The notes: generated by a model from the sequence alone, not told the origin. 64,000 nucleotides of DNA from Rhizorhabdus histidinilytica (GCF_900167915.1 NZ_FUYM01000002.1:558001-622000), one strand, 5' to 3'. Shown: positions 1 to 8,402, numbered from the stretch's first letter. Program-made: numbers and translations.

Positions 1-695
1 CCGCGTACCTCGACCGGCTGGCCGTCGCGGATCACCGGCTGCCAGCGCCAGCCGCGGATCGCCTGAAGCGCGGCCTGGTCGAGACGGGCGAAGCCGCTGC
101 TCTGCGCGATCGAAATCTCGGCGACCCGGCCGTCGGTGCCGATCAGCAGCCGGACGACGACCGTGCCCTGTTCATGCTTGCGGCGAGATTCCATCGGATA
201 GCGCGGCGGCTTGCCTTCGAGCAGCCGCTCGTCGAGATTGCCGACCATCACCGGCCCCGCCGGCGGTGGCGCCGCGACCGCGACCGGCTTGGGCGGCGGG
301 GGCGCGGAGGTGACGGCGATCGGCGGAGGTGGCGGGGCGATCGTCTGAACGATCGGCGCCGGCGTCACGACCACCGGCTGGACCTTCTCGACCACCACGG
401 GCTCGGGCTTCGGCTTCTCGGCCGGCGGCGCGGGCGGTTCGGCGATCAGGTCGACGACCAGCGGCTTCTTCTTCTCTGCGATGTGGATGACGTCGAAGGT
501 GACCAGCGCATAGAAGGCGACGAGGTGGAGCGCGACGATCGCGGCGATCATGGGCCAGTTGGGCGCGCGATCGGCGCCATAGGCCGAACGCTCGACCGTC
601 ACCGGAGGCGGGGCCTTCGCTTGCGAATCGGGCAGGTCGGCGAAGAAGAGCGCACGGCCCTCCGCTCCCGCATCCCTGTCCAGCGTCGCGTGCAT
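1..695 (-). CDS. tonB: TonB-family energy transducer, 3' end off the window
   Basis: The frame opens at an ATG at 695 and runs off position 1 without a stop, giving at least 231 residues. Visible parts in order are a short N-terminus, one hydrophobic segment at about residues 48-69, a proline-rich stretch at about 84-150 with many PP, KP and EP pairs, and the start of the TonB C-terminal domain from about residue 160 (PPRYPMESRR, then VVVRLLIGTDG). TonB proteins couple the ExbB/ExbD proton channel to outer-membrane receptors; three TonB-dependent receptors are in this window, but exbBD are not seen. A GGGAG about 12 bases upstream supports the start. It diverges from rnr. Only the last part of the C-terminal domain seems to be missing. 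The family is clear; which receptors it serves is not. Confidence 0.9.
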   Translation of the reverse strand, partial: MHATLDRDAGAEGRALFFADLPDSQAKAPPPVTVERSAYGADRAPNWPMIAAIVALHLVAFYALVTFDVIHIAEKKKPLVVDLIAEPPAPPAEKPKPEPVVVEKVQPVVVTPAPIVQTIAPPPPPIAVTSAPPPPKPVAVAAPPPAGPVMVGNLDERLLEGKPPRYPMESRRKHEQGTVVVRLLIGTDGRVAEISIAQSSGFARLDQAALQAIRGWRWQPVIRDGQPVEVR

Positions 696-743
696 CGTCA
701 ACGATCGACTCCCTGTCTGCGGCTTCGCTACCGCAGTTCTTAG

Positions 744-758
744 TGCAAATCAATCGCA
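744..758 (-). promoter_or_regulatory. possible iron-responsive operator upstream of tonB
   Basis: An imperfect 15-base palindrome TGCGATTGATTTGCA (minus-strand reading; 10 of 14 flanking positions symmetric) lies about 50 bases upstream of the tonB start, in the tonB/rnr divergent gap. It resembles the 7-1-7 AT-rich sites bound by Fur-family regulators, and tonB genes are often iron-controlled. A second small dyad, CTGCGG/CCGCAG at 717-736, sits closer to the start. Assignment to a regulator is inference only. Confidence 0.25.
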
Positions 759-833
759 ATAGCGTTTGATCGCGGTCAACAACCGCGCATTGCGGAGCGT
801 GACGAAACGCCCCGCCATCCCTATGTGTTGGTG

Positions 834-3143
834 ATGCGTCGCCCCAAAGCAGCCGGTCTTCCGACCCGCGAACAGATCATCGATTTCATCACCACGTCGG
901 AGGTGCCCGCCGGCAAGCGCGAGATCGCGCGCGCCTTCGGGTTGCAGGGCAATGAGAAGATCGCGCTCAAGGCGTTGCTCAAGGACATGGCCGACGAAGG
1001 GCTGATCGACAGCGCCCGAGGCCGCGCCTTCCACAGGATGGGCGGCATCCCCAAGGTAACGGTGCTGCGGATCACCGACGTGACCGACGAGGGCGTGCCG
1101 CTGGCGGTGCCCGAGACCTGGCACGGCGAGAGCGGCCCGCCGCCGCAGCTCCGCGTCCGCGAGATGCGCGCGCGCAAGGGCAGCGCGCTCGGCGTCGGCG
1201 ACCGCATCCTGGCGCGGACCGAGGAAGCCGGCAACGGCTGGATCGCGCATCCGATGAAGAAGCTGGCGCGTGGCGAGGCGCTGATGCTCGGCATCCTCCA
1301 CCGCGACGGCGACCGGCTGTGGCTGCGCCCGGTCGACAAGCGCGAGAAGCGCGACACGCTGGTGTCCGACGCGGGCGACGCCGATGCCGGTGACCTTGTC
1401 CTCGCGGAGAAGGCGGGCCGGCCGCCGCGCATCACCGCACGGGTGACCGAGCGGCTGGGCGATCCCTTCGCGCCGCGATCGTTCAGCCTCGTTGCGATCC
1501 ACAAGCACGGCATCCCCGATGTTTTTCCCGAGACCGTGATCGAGGAGGCTGGCCTCGTCACCCGGCTCGACCTGGGGGAGGGGCGCGAGGATCTGCGCGA
1601 CCTGCCGATCGTCGCGATCGATCCGGCCGACGCGCGCGACCATGACGATGCGATCTGGGCGGCGCCCGACGACGATCCTGCCAACCCGGGCGGCTTCCGG
1701 GCGATCGTCGCGATCGCCGACGTCTCCTTCTACGTCCGTCCCGGATCGGCACTCGACCGCGAGGCGAAGAAGCGCGGCAACAGCGTCTATTTCCCCGATC
1801 GGGTCGTGCCGATGCTGCCCGAGGCGCTGTCGGCTGACATGTGCTCGCTCAAGCATGGCGAGGACCGCGCGGCGATGGTCTGCCACCTGACGGTGAAGGC
1901 GAACGGGACGCTGGCGAACTGGCGCTTCGCCCGCGCGGTCGTGCGTATCGCGGCGAACATCGCCTATGAGGATGCGCAGGCGGCGATCGACGGCGCGCCG
2001 GTCGCCGGGACATGGGACAAGGCTCTGGTCGATAGTGCGCTCAGGCCGCTCTGGGCCTGCTGGAAGGTGCTGGCCAAGGCACGCGATGCGCGCGAGCCGC
2101 TCGATCTCGACTTGCCCGAGCGTCGCGTGGTGCTCGACGAGAAGGGCCGTATCCTGTCGGTCGCGCCGCGTGAGCGGCTCGACGCGCACCGGCTGGTCGA
2201 GGACTATATGATCGCGGCCAATGTCGCGGCTGCCAAGGCGCTGGAGGCGAAGAAGGCGCCGGTCATGTACCGCGACCACGAGCCGCCGAGCCGCGAGAAG
2301 CTGGTCGCGCTCAAGGACTATCTCGCCACATTCGACATGGAGTTCGCGCTGGGGCAGGTGGTGCGCCCGGCGACCTTCAATCATATCCTGAGCCGGGTCA
2401 CCGACGATGCGATCCGGCCGCAGATCATGGAACAGGTGCTGCGCAGCCAGACCCAGGCCTATTATGCGCCGCGCAACGCCGGCCATTTCGGTCTGGCGCT
2501 GGGCAGCTACGCGCATTTCACCAGCCCCATCCGCCGCTATGCCGACCTGCTCGTCCACCGCTCGCTGGTCGGCGCCTATGGGCTGGAGACCGGCAGGCCC
2601 CGGCTGGAGGGGCCGGGCCGGTCGGGCGACATCGTGCCCAGGACCGCACTGACGCAGGAGGAGGCCGAACGGATGACCCCGATCGGCGAGCTGATCAGCC
2701 AGGCCGAGCGGCGCGCGATGGAGGCCGAGCGCGAGACGATCGACCGCTACGTCGCCGCCTATCTGTCGACCAGGGTCGGCGAGCTGCTCGACACCCGGAT
2801 CACCGGGGTCCAGCCCTTCGGCTTCTTCGCGACGGTCGAGGGACTGGGGGGCGACGGGTTGGTGCCGGTGTCGACGCTCGGCGCCGAGCGCTTCCACTAT
2901 GACGAAGGCGCGCAGGCGCTGGAGGGCGAGGAGAGCGGCGATCGCTACACGCCGGGGATGAAGCTCAGGCTGCGGCTGGTCGAGGCCAATCCGATCAACG
3001 GCTCGCTGCGCTTCGAGCTGGAGGAGGGCGCCAGCCACCTGCCGATGCGCGGCCCGCGCGGCACCCGCGGGCCCAAGCGGCCGATGATGGGCCGCCGCGG
3101 CCGGCCAGCCAATATTCGCCACAAGGGCGGCCGGCGGCGCTAA
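834..3143 (+). CDS. rnr: ribonuclease R
   Basis: A 769-residue 3'-to-5' exoribonuclease of the RNase II/R family, which degrades structured RNA and takes part in mRNA and rRNA quality control in the cytoplasm. The N-terminus has a winged-helix-like segment, followed by cold-shock domains, the RNB catalytic core with the acidic motif DPADARDHDDA at about residues 262-272, and a C-terminal S1 domain at about 640-725. It ends in a basic Gly/Arg-rich tail (KGGRRR), usual for RNase R rather than RNase II. The start is uncertain: codons GTG-TTG-GTG-ATG run from 825 to 836 with no clear ribosome binding site, and I chose the ATG at 834. It diverges from tonB. Length is normal for the family. Confidence 0.95.
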   Translation: MRRPKAAGLPTREQIIDFITTSEVPAGKREIARAFGLQGNEKIALKALLKDMADEGLIDSARGRAFHRMGGIPKVTVLRITDVTDEGVPLAVPETWHGESGPPPQLRVREMRARKGSALGVGDRILARTEEAGNGWIAHPMKKLARGEALMLGILHRDGDRLWLRPVDKREKRDTLVSDAGDADAGDLVLAEKAGRPPRITARVTERLGDPFAPRSFSLVAIHKHGIPDVFPETVIEEAGLVTRLDLGEGREDLRDLPIVAIDPADARDHDDAIWAAPDDDPANPGGFRAIVAIADVSFYVRPGSALDREAKKRGNSVYFPDRVVPMLPEALSADMCSLKHGEDRAAMVCHLTVKANGTLANWRFARAVVRIAANIAYEDAQAAIDGAPVAGTWDKALVDSALRPLWACWKVLAKARDAREPLDLDLPERRVVLDEKGRILSVAPRERLDAHRLVEDYMIAANVAAAKALEAKKAPVMYRDHEPPSREKLVALKDYLATFDMEFALGQVVRPATFNHILSRVTDDAIRPQIMEQVLRSQTQAYYAPRNAGHFGLALGSYAHFTSPIRRYADLLVHRSLVGAYGLETGRPRLEGPGRSGDIVPRTALTQEEAERMTPIGELISQAERRAMEAERETIDRYVAAYLSTRVGELLDTRITGVQPFGFFATVEGLGGDGLVPVSTLGAERFHYDEGAQALEGEESGDRYTPGMKLRLRLVEANPINGSLRFELEEGASHLPMRGPRGTRGPKRPMMGRRGRPANIRHKGGRRR

Positions 3144-3165
3144 CTCATCCCGACTCAAAATCCAT

Positions 3166-3309
3166 CATGCCAGCCCCTCGACTGCCTGCAAGGCAGGCGC
3201 TCGGGATAGACTTCAGCCAAGGGCTGAAGGCTGGTCTCATGTTTGTCGTCTTCTCAGATGCGATCTGGCCGATGAGAGACATGGACCCCGGCCTTCGCTG
3301 GGGTGACGG
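3166..3309. repeat. interspersed palindromic repeat, copy 1 (partner at 31444-31590)
   Basis: This 144-base intergenic block contains nested hairpins, for example CTGCCTGCAAGGCAG and TTCAGCCAAGGGCTGAA, and ends in GACCCCGGCCTTCGCTGGGGT. Read on the minus strand it closely matches 31444-31590: the 70-base stretch running from the CCAGCCTTCAGCC arm to GGCTGGCATGA differs at only a few positions. It fills the gap between rnr and dcd and may also act as a transcription end for both. Confidence 0.75.
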
Positions 3310-3331
3310 TGGTTTCAATCCGTGAGGTGCC

Positions 3332-3886
3332 TCAGAGCCGCGGCAAGGTCACGCCCTGCTGGCCCATATATTTGCCGGCCCGGTCGGCATAGCTGATCTC
3401 GCAGGGCTCATTGCCCTGGAGGAACAGGAACTGGCAGGCGCCCTCGTTCGCGTATATCTTGGCGGGGAGCGGCGTGGTGTTCGAGAATTCGAGCGTGACA
3501 TGGCCTTCCCAGCCCGGTTCGAGCGGGGTCACGTTGACGATGATGCCGCAGCGCGCATAGGTCGACTTGCCGAGGCAGATGACGAGGATGTCGCGCGGCA
3601 CCCGGAAATATTCGACGGTGCGGGCGAGCGCGAAGCTGTTGGGCGGGATGATGCAGACGTCGGTCTCGCGGTCGACGAAGCTGTTCGACGCGAAATCCTT
3701 CGGGTCGACCGTCGCCGAATCGACGTTGGTGAAGATCTTGAACTCGGGCGCCACGCGCGCGTCATAGCCATAGGAGGAGAGGCCGTAGCTGATGCAGCCG
3801 TCGCGCCGCTGCGCCTCGACGAACGGCTCGATCATCCCGTTCTTCGTCGCCTGTTCGCGGATCCACTTGTCCGACATGATCGTCAT
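3332..3886 (-). CDS. dcd: dCTP deaminase
   Basis: A 184-residue enzyme that deaminates dCTP to dUTP, feeding dTMP synthesis. It has the trimeric dUTPase/Dcd fold signatures: GKSTYARCG at residues 106-114 with the phosphate-binding Ser and Arg, and TLEFSN at 131-136 with the catalytic Glu (the E138 equivalent in E. coli). The C-terminus [13 protein letters not shown] is the flexible lid. The length and the N-terminus (SDKWIREQA) match the family. The start ATG at 3886 gives MTIMSDKW; the internal ATG three codons later is an alternative. It follows the cdd operon on the same strand but is separated from it by a palindromic repeat, so it is probably transcribed separately. Confidence 0.96.
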   Translation of the reverse strand: MTIMSDKWIREQATKNGMIEPFVEAQRRDGCISYGLSSYGYDARVAPEFKIFTNVDSATVDPKDFASNSFVDRETDVCIIPPNSFALARTVEYFRVPRDILVICLGKSTYARCGIIVNVTPLEPGWEGHVTLEFSNTTPLPAKIYANEGACQFLFLQGNEPCEISYADRAGKYMGQQGVTLPRL

Positions 3887-3912
3887 TCGGCTTTAATTCC
3901 CCACTGAAACCG

Positions 3913-4007
3913 CTCATCCTGAGGAGAGGCTGAGCCTGGCGAAGCCTCGTCTCGAAGGACCCTCCGAGATGCCATTTCGTCTTCGCTCAATGGCTCCTCA
4001 GGACGAG
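3913..4007. repeat. 95-base foldback repeat between cdd and dcd
   Basis: Arms CTCATCCTGAGGAG (3913-3926) and CTCCTCAGGACGAG (3994-4007) are inverted repeats with one mismatch, and the interior is also rich in short dyads. It sits in the 131-base gap between the cdd stop and the dcd start, so it can act as a transcript end for the upstream operon. Elements of this look are common intergenic repeats in alphaproteobacteria; no second copy was seen in this window. Confidence 0.6.
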
Positions 4008-4017
4008 CGGGTAAAGA

Positions 4018-4491
4018 TCAATCCGCAAGTCCCAGATCGGCCGGCCCGAAGGCATGCGGCAGCAGCTCCGACGCCCGAAAGCGGGCGAAGGCGCCACCGT
4101 CGGCCGATCCGCAATAGATGTCGATGTCGCGGCCGCCGAGCTGGGCGGCCTCGTTGATGATCTGGCGGCAGCGGCCGCAGGGCGTGACCAGCGCCGATCC
4201 GGCGATCGACCCGTCGCTTTCGATCCGCCCGCCGGTGACGCCGATCGCGACCACGTCGCGCAGATGGCCCTCGCTGTTGGCCGTCGCCAGCGCCACCGTC
4301 TCGGCGCAGAGCGACAGGCCGTAGCTGGCATTCTCGAAATTGGCGCCGGTGACGATCCGGCCGTCGGCGAGCAGCACCGCCGCGCCGACGCCGAAGCGCG
4401 AATAGGGGGCATGGGCGTTGGTCGCCACGCCGCGCGCCGCGTCGATCAGGACGCGGCCGGCCACCTCGCGCATGTCGACCGGTTCAGCCAC
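4018..4491 (-). CDS. cdd: cytidine deaminase
   Basis: A 157-residue zinc enzyme that converts cytidine and deoxycytidine to uridine and deoxyuridine in pyrimidine salvage. The zinc site is CAET at residues 62-65 (Cys ligand, catalytic Glu) and PCGRCRQ at 104-110 (two Cys ligands); the substrate-binding NFENASYG is at 51-58. It is the short homotetrameric type plus a modest C-terminal tail. The start ATG at 4491 overlaps the end of the UPF0262 gene by 8 bases, which indicates a two-gene operon with coupled translation. The next gene downstream, dcd, works in the same pyrimidine pathway. Confidence 0.95.
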   Translation of the reverse strand: MAEPVDMREVAGRVLIDAARGVATNAHAPYSRFGVGAAVLLADGRIVTGANFENASYGLSLCAETVALATANSEGHLRDVVAIGVTGGRIESDGSIAGSALVTPCGRCRQIINEAAQLGGRDIDIYCGSADGGAFARFRASELLPHAFGPADLGLAD

Positions 4492-4966
4492 GGATGTGCA
4501 ATACGCAGATCAGGGTGAAGAGCCGGCGGGCGGTATCGAAATCGACCTCGATCTTGCCTTCCAGCCGTTCCTTTAGGAGCTGCGCCGCGTCGTTGTGGAT
4601 GCCGCGCCGGGCCATGTCGACCGTCTCGATCTGCTGCGCGGTCGAGGTCCGGATGGCCTGGAAATAGCTGTCGCAGATCGCGAAATAGTCCTTGATCGGC
4701 CGGCGGAAGCTGGCGAGCCCGAGGATCAGCGTTTCGAGCAGCTCGCCGGATTCCGCGTGGACGTCGATCGCCAGCCGCCCCTCCTCGACCCGCAGCTTGA
4801 CCCGATAGGGCCCGGCATAGTCCTGGGGATAGGCGCGCAACGGCTTGAAATGATTGCCCTCGAGCAGGTCGAAGATGGCGACGCGCCGCTCCTGCTCGAC
4901 ATCGGCATTGCGCCAGATGATCGTCTTCTCGTCGAGATCGATGGCGATGATGCGCGGATCGGACAT
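4484..4966 (-). CDS. UPF0262 family protein
   Basis: A 160-residue soluble protein of the alphaproteobacterial UPF0262 family, whose function is unknown. It begins MSDPRIIAIDLDE and carries the conserved RAYPQDYAGPYR segment and DYFAICDSYF. No catalytic motif, signal peptide or membrane segment is visible. I chose the ATG at 4966, which gives the usual N-terminus; a longer frame reaches back to 5035 through the terminator hairpin and is unlikely. The gene overlaps cdd by 8 bases, so the two are co-transcribed. Confidence 0.88.
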   Translation of the reverse strand: MSDPRIIAIDLDEKTIIWRNADVEQERRVAIFDLLEGNHFKPLRAYPQDYAGPYRVKLRVEEGRLAIDVHAESGELLETLILGLASFRRPIKDYFAICDSYFQAIRTSTAQQIETVDMARRGIHNDAAQLLKERLEGKIEVDFDTARRLFTLICVLHIRG

Positions 4967-5005
4967 TGTCTCGGCCTTAGCCTTGGCGGAGCCGCTTGGC
5001 AAAGT

Positions 5006-5040
5006 GAAGCATGCAGATCCTTGGGGGGTCTGCATGCTTC
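5006..5040 (-). terminator. perfect 12-bp inverted repeat after emrA, likely terminator
   Basis: GAAGCATGCAGA (5006-5017) and TCTGCATGCTTC (5029-5040) are perfectly complementary, with an 11-base loop. The structure starts 22 bases past the emrA stop, between emrA and the UPF0262-cdd operon, so it probably ends the marR-emrA transcript. There is no strong U tract (ACTTTGCC follows on the minus strand), so attenuation or an operator role is also possible. Confidence 0.6.
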
Positions 5041-5062
5041 CAGTTGGCCTCGGGGGAGGAAC

Positions 5063-6112
5063 TCAATCGGCGACGTGTACCGTGACATGGGCGCTCCAGC
5101 CGGCGACGAGCGGCCGGTCGAGCCGGTCGTCGATCTGGATGCGGACGGGGACGCGCTGGGTGACCTTCACCCAGTTGCCGGTCGCATTCTGCGGCGGCAG
5201 CAGGGAGAATTGCGAGCCGGTGCCGGCGTTGATGCCGATGACGTGGCCCTTGATCGTCCGGCCGGGCATCGCGTCGAGCTCGATGTCCGCGCGTTGGCCG
5301 ATGCGGACCTTGTCGAGCTGGGTTTCCTTGAAATTGGCGTCGATCCAATAGCCATGGTTGCTGACGATGTTGACCATCGGCAGCATCTGGATCGCCATCG
5401 TGCCGGGCTGGAGCTTGTCGGCCTGGCTGATCCGGCCCTCGATCGGCGCGCGGACCTCGGTGCGGGCAAGGTCGAGCGCGGCCTTGTCGCGCGCGGCGAC
5501 CGCGGCCTCGATCTGCGGGTGGCCGCCGTTGCGCGACGTCCCGATCACGGCGCGGGCCGACTCGGCCTCCGACCGGGCGGAGGCCTGTTCCGCCTGGGCG
5601 GCGGCGAGCGCGGCCTTGGCGGCGTCATAGGATGCCCGGGTGGTGAAGCCGCGCGCGAGCAGCTCCTGCTGCCGCGCGAAGGTGTCGCGGGCGAGATTGA
5701 CGTCGGACACGCTCTTGGCGGTGTCGGCCCGCTTGGCGTGATAGGTGCTCTCTAGCTGGGCGACGGTCAGCTCGGCATTGCCGACGGCGGCTTCCGCCTG
5801 CATCAGCGCGATGCGATAGGGCTGGGGATCGATCCGAAAGAGCAGGTCGCCCTTCTTCACCAGTTGGTTCTCGCTCACATGGACATCGGTGATGCGGCCC
5901 GCGACCTCGGCGCTGACCTCTACGACATGGGCGTTGACCTGGGCGTTGTCGGTCGAGACGGTCCGCCCGCCGGTCAGCCACAGATAGACCCCGGTCGCCA
6001 GCAGCAGCGCCGGCACCGACAGCATCGCCGCGAGCCGCCCGAGCCGCCGCTCGCCGGCCGTGGCCGGCTCGGCCAGCGCTACGTCGCCGGCGATCGAGCG
6101 CATCTCGTTCAT
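5063..6112 (-). CDS. emrA: HlyD/EmrA-type efflux periplasmic adaptor
   Basis: A 349-residue membrane-fusion protein for an EmrAB-type multidrug efflux pump. It has a short cytoplasmic start, one membrane segment at about residues 28-46, a biotinyl-lipoyl half motif (AEVAGRITDVHV then KKGDLLFRIDP), a long alpha-helical hairpin rich in Ala, Glu and Arg (about 100-205), and a beta-barrel region with APIEGRISQ and HGYWIDANFKETQL. EmrA homologues link an inner-membrane MFS transporter (EmrB) to an outer-membrane channel. Its start overlaps the marR stop by 4 bases, so the two form one operon. No emrB follows: the next genes are UPF0262 and cdd. It must pair with a permease encoded elsewhere, or the pump has been broken up. 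Confidence 0.9.
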   Translation of the reverse strand: MNEMRSIAGDVALAEPATAGERRLGRLAAMLSVPALLLATGVYLWLTGGRTVSTDNAQVNAHVVEVSAEVAGRITDVHVSENQLVKKGDLLFRIDPQPYRIALMQAEAAVGNAELTVAQLESTYHAKRADTAKSVSDVNLARDTFARQQELLARGFTTRASYDAAKAALAAAQAEQASARSEAESARAVIGTSRNGGHPQIEAAVAARDKAALDLARTEVRAPIEGRISQADKLQPGTMAIQMLPMVNIVSNHGYWIDANFKETQLDKVRIGQRADIELDAMPGRTIKGHVIGINAGTGSQFSLLPPQNATGNWVKVTQRVPVRIQIDDRLDRPLVAGWSAHVTVHVAD

Positions 6113-6582
6113 TGCCGGTGCTCCGCCACGAGCGGCGGATCGCTGCGCTCGTCCTGTTCGCGGAAATGATCGCGGACGATCGTAAGCAGGTCGGTCAGGG
6201 TCTCGCGTTGCCTGGCGTCGAGCGGGGCGAGCAGATTATTCTCCATCTCGTTGGCGATGTCGGTCAGTTCCTCGACGAGCGGCGCAGCCTTGTCGGTCAG
6301 GTAGAGCCGCCAGACGCGGCGGTCGGCGGGATCGGCGCGCCGCTCGACCAGCCCGCCCTCGGACAGCCGGTCGACCATGCGGCACAGGGTGATCCGCTCG
6401 ACATCGAGCATTTCCGCGACCTCGCTCTGGGTCGGGCCGTCGGAGCGATCGAGGCAGAGCAGCACGCGCCATTGGGCGCGGGTCAGCCCGCGCGAGCGGG
6501 CGCGCGCGTCGAACCAATAGCGGGACTGGCGCGCGATATCGTGCATCAGAAAGGAAACGCGGCGACTCAATTCTGTATGCAT
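6109..6582 (-). CDS. MarR-family regulator of the emrA operon
   Basis: A 157-residue winged-helix repressor. The core is TRAQWRVLLCLDRSDGPTQ, then the recognition region EVAEMLDVERITLCRMVDRL, then the wing VERRADPADRRVWRL, the classical MarR layout. Such proteins are usually released from DNA by small phenolic or drug-like ligands. The start is the ATG at 6582; a longer frame reaches 6783 but runs into dnaB and lacks family sequence. It is co-transcribed with emrA through a 4-base overlap, so it probably controls the pump. A palindrome, TGTATGCATGCTTACA, covers its own start codon and is a reasonable autoregulatory site. Confidence 0.9.
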   Translation of the reverse strand: MHTELSRRVSFLMHDIARQSRYWFDARARSRGLTRAQWRVLLCLDRSDGPTQSEVAEMLDVERITLCRMVDRLSEGGLVERRADPADRRVWRLYLTDKAAPLVEELTDIANEMENNLLAPLDARQRETLTDLLTIVRDHFREQDERSDPPLVAEHRQ

Positions 6583-6589
6583 GCTTACA
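6574..6589. promoter_or_regulatory. palindrome over the marR start codon, possible MarR operator
   Basis: TGTATGCATGCTTACA is symmetric at 14 of 16 positions and spans the marR ATG at 6582. A further dyad, CTTGC/GCAAG, lies at 6599-6618. Size and place fit a MarR autoregulatory site, but the link is inferred. Confidence 0.4.
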
Positions 6590-6590
6590 T

Positions 6591-6634
6591 TGTGGATACT
6601 TGCTGTATGTATTGCAAGCGGGAATATATCCACA
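6591..6634. promoter_or_regulatory. inverted pair of DnaA-box-like sites upstream of dnaB
   Basis: TGTGGATAC at 6591-6599 and ATATCCACA at 6626-6634 each match the DnaA box TTATCCACA at 8 of 9 positions and face each other, with the CTTGC/GCAAG dyad between them. They lie 70-110 bases upstream of the replicative helicase gene. DnaA control of dnaB is plausible, but not shown by sequence alone. Confidence 0.4.
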
Positions 6635-6701
6635 GATCGACCCCCGGAACTTTTGCAGGCAAGCGCTTGCGGCGGGGCGCCGGGGCGGGGATAATCGGAC
6701 C

Positions 6702-8216
6702 ATGGTCGAGCCCGTATCCATCCTGCCGCCCGCGCCGGGCGAGCCGCCCGCCTTGCCGCACAACATCGAGGCGGAGGCCGCACTGCTCGGCGCGATGATG
6801 CTCGACAACCGCATCGTCGAGGACATCCAGATCAAGCTCAGGCCCGAACATTTCTTCGAGCCGCTGCACGGCCGTATCTATGAGGCGATCCTGCGCATGC
6901 TCGATCGCAACATGCTGGCGACGCCGGTGACGCTGCGTCCCATGTTCGAGGGCGACGCCAGCATGCGCGAGCTGGGCGGCCCGGCCTATCTGGCGCAGCT
7001 GACCGGCAGCGGCGCCGCGCTGATCGGCGCGCGCGACTTCGCCAACCAGATCTACGACCTTGCCCTGCTCCGCGCGCTCGTCGCGGTCGGCCGCGGCATG
7101 GTCGAAGGCGCGCTCGACACCTCGGAGGAGGTCGATCCCAAGGCGCAGATCGAGCAGGCCGAGATTGCGCTCTACAAGGTCGCCGAGGAAGGCGGCGAGG
7201 AGGGCAGCGTCAAGAGCTTCGGTCAGGCCACCAAGATCGTCATCGAGACCGCGAGCGCCGCGCTCAATTCGGGCGGCCATGTCGCCGGCCTCACCACCGG
7301 GCTCGAACGGCTGAACGCCAAGATCGGCGGCCTGCATCCGTCCGACCTGATCATCCTCGCCGGGCGTCCGGGCATGGGCAAGACCTCGCTCGCCACCAAC
7401 ATCGCGTTCAACGTCGCACAGCGCTACATCCGTGACCAGCAGGACGGCATCGCCCATACGGTGGGGGCGCCGGTCGCGTTCTTCAGCCTGGAGATGTCGG
7501 CCGACCAGCTCGCCGGCCGCGTCCTGTCCGAACAGGCGGAGATCAGCTCCGAGCAGATCCGCATGGGCAAGATGAGCCATGCGGAGTTCGCGACCTTCGC
7601 GCGCGCGGCGCAGGACCTCGAGAACCTGCCGCTCTATATCGACGACACCCCCGGCCTGACGATCGCCGCGCTGCGCACCCGCGCGCGCCGGCTGAAGCGG
7701 CAGCGGGGGATCGGCTGCATCATCGTCGACTATCTCCAGCTCCTCCAGGGATCGGGGCGCAGCTCGGACGGCAACCGCGTGCAGGAGATCTCGGAGATCA
7801 GCCGCGGCCTCAAGACGCTGGCCAAGGAGCTGAGCGTTCCGGTGATCGCGCTGTCGCAGCTCAGCCGCGCGGTCGAGCAGCGCGAGAACAAGAAGCCGGT
7901 GCTGTCGGACCTGCGCGAATCGGGATCGATCGAGCAGGACGCCGACATGGTCTGGTTCGTCTACCGCGAGGATTACTACCTCAACCTGATCCGTCCCAAG
8001 GAGGCCTCGATCGAGGCCGGCGACAGCGCGGTCGAGGTCACCGCCTTCGAGGAGTGGAAGATCAAGATGGAGCGGGCCCACAACCGCGCCGAGCTGGTCA
8101 TCGCCAAGCAGCGCCACGGTTCGACCGGCACGATCCCGCTCAAGTTCGAGAGCCGGTTCACCAAATTCTCGGACCTCGCCGACGACTATTACGGGACCAG
8201 CGACTTCGACGATTGA
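6702..8216 (+). CDS. dnaB: replicative DNA helicase DnaB
   Basis: A 504-residue hexameric helicase that unwinds DNA at the replication fork. The N-terminal DnaB domain begins LPHNIEAEAALLGAMMLDN. The RecA-like C-terminal domain carries Walker A GRPGMGKTS at about residues 221-229, the Walker B-like IIVDYLQLL, and the conserved SRGLKTLAKEL and DLRESGSIEQDADMV. I chose the ATG at 6702 (MVEPVSILPP); an upstream frame from 6600 passes through the operator region and is not family-like. It diverges from marR-emrA. No intein or other insertion is seen; the length is typical. Confidence 0.97.
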   Translation: MVEPVSILPPAPGEPPALPHNIEAEAALLGAMMLDNRIVEDIQIKLRPEHFFEPLHGRIYEAILRMLDRNMLATPVTLRPMFEGDASMRELGGPAYLAQLTGSGAALIGARDFANQIYDLALLRALVAVGRGMVEGALDTSEEVDPKAQIEQAEIALYKVAEEGGEEGSVKSFGQATKIVIETASAALNSGGHVAGLTTGLERLNAKIGGLHPSDLIILAGRPGMGKTSLATNIAFNVAQRYIRDQQDGIAHTVGAPVAFFSLEMSADQLAGRVLSEQAEISSEQIRMGKMSHAEFATFARAAQDLENLPLYIDDTPGLTIAALRTRARRLKRQRGIGCIIVDYLQLLQGSGRSSDGNRVQEISEISRGLKTLAKELSVPVIALSQLSRAVEQRENKKPVLSDLRESGSIEQDADMVWFVYREDYYLNLIRPKEASIEAGDSAVEVTAFEEWKIKMERAHNRAELVIAKQRHGSTGTIPLKFESRFTKFSDLADDYYGTSDFDD

Positions 8217-8300
8217 GGTGCTCGACAAGCCTGCCGATTCGTGATCTTCTCAGTCCAGGCATCCGCAAGAAGCGGGCTCAGGTGGGGAGAGGGTGCGATC

Positions 8301-8402
8301 ATGGAGCGCATCGATCATGTCATGGACCGCGTGCTGACGATGGCGGTCCTCTGCATGCCGTTCTACGTCATCTACAAGCTGGGGCTGTTCCTGATCGAAT
8401 AG
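8301..8402 (+). CDS. small hydrophobic protein, 33 residues
   Basis: An ATG at 8301 preceded by GGGGAGAGGG opens a 33-codon frame with one hydrophobic span (TMAVLCMPFYVIYKLGLFLI) after a charged start MERIDHVMDR, a single-pass membrane peptide by its look. I do not recognise a family. It lies 84 bases after dnaB and converges on cysH. A good ribosome binding site and clean amphipathic design favour a real gene, but an ORF this short could be chance. Confidence 0.45.
   Translation: MERIDHVMDRVLTMAVLCMPFYVIYKLGLFLIE

Noticed and set aside
172-759. A 195-residue minus-strand frame near tonB
   Set aside because: It is a shifted frame of tonB; the correct frame from 695 gives the TonB domain.
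750-3158. An 802-residue frame opposite rnr
   Set aside because: Low-complexity translation with no family resemblance; rnr on the other strand is certain.
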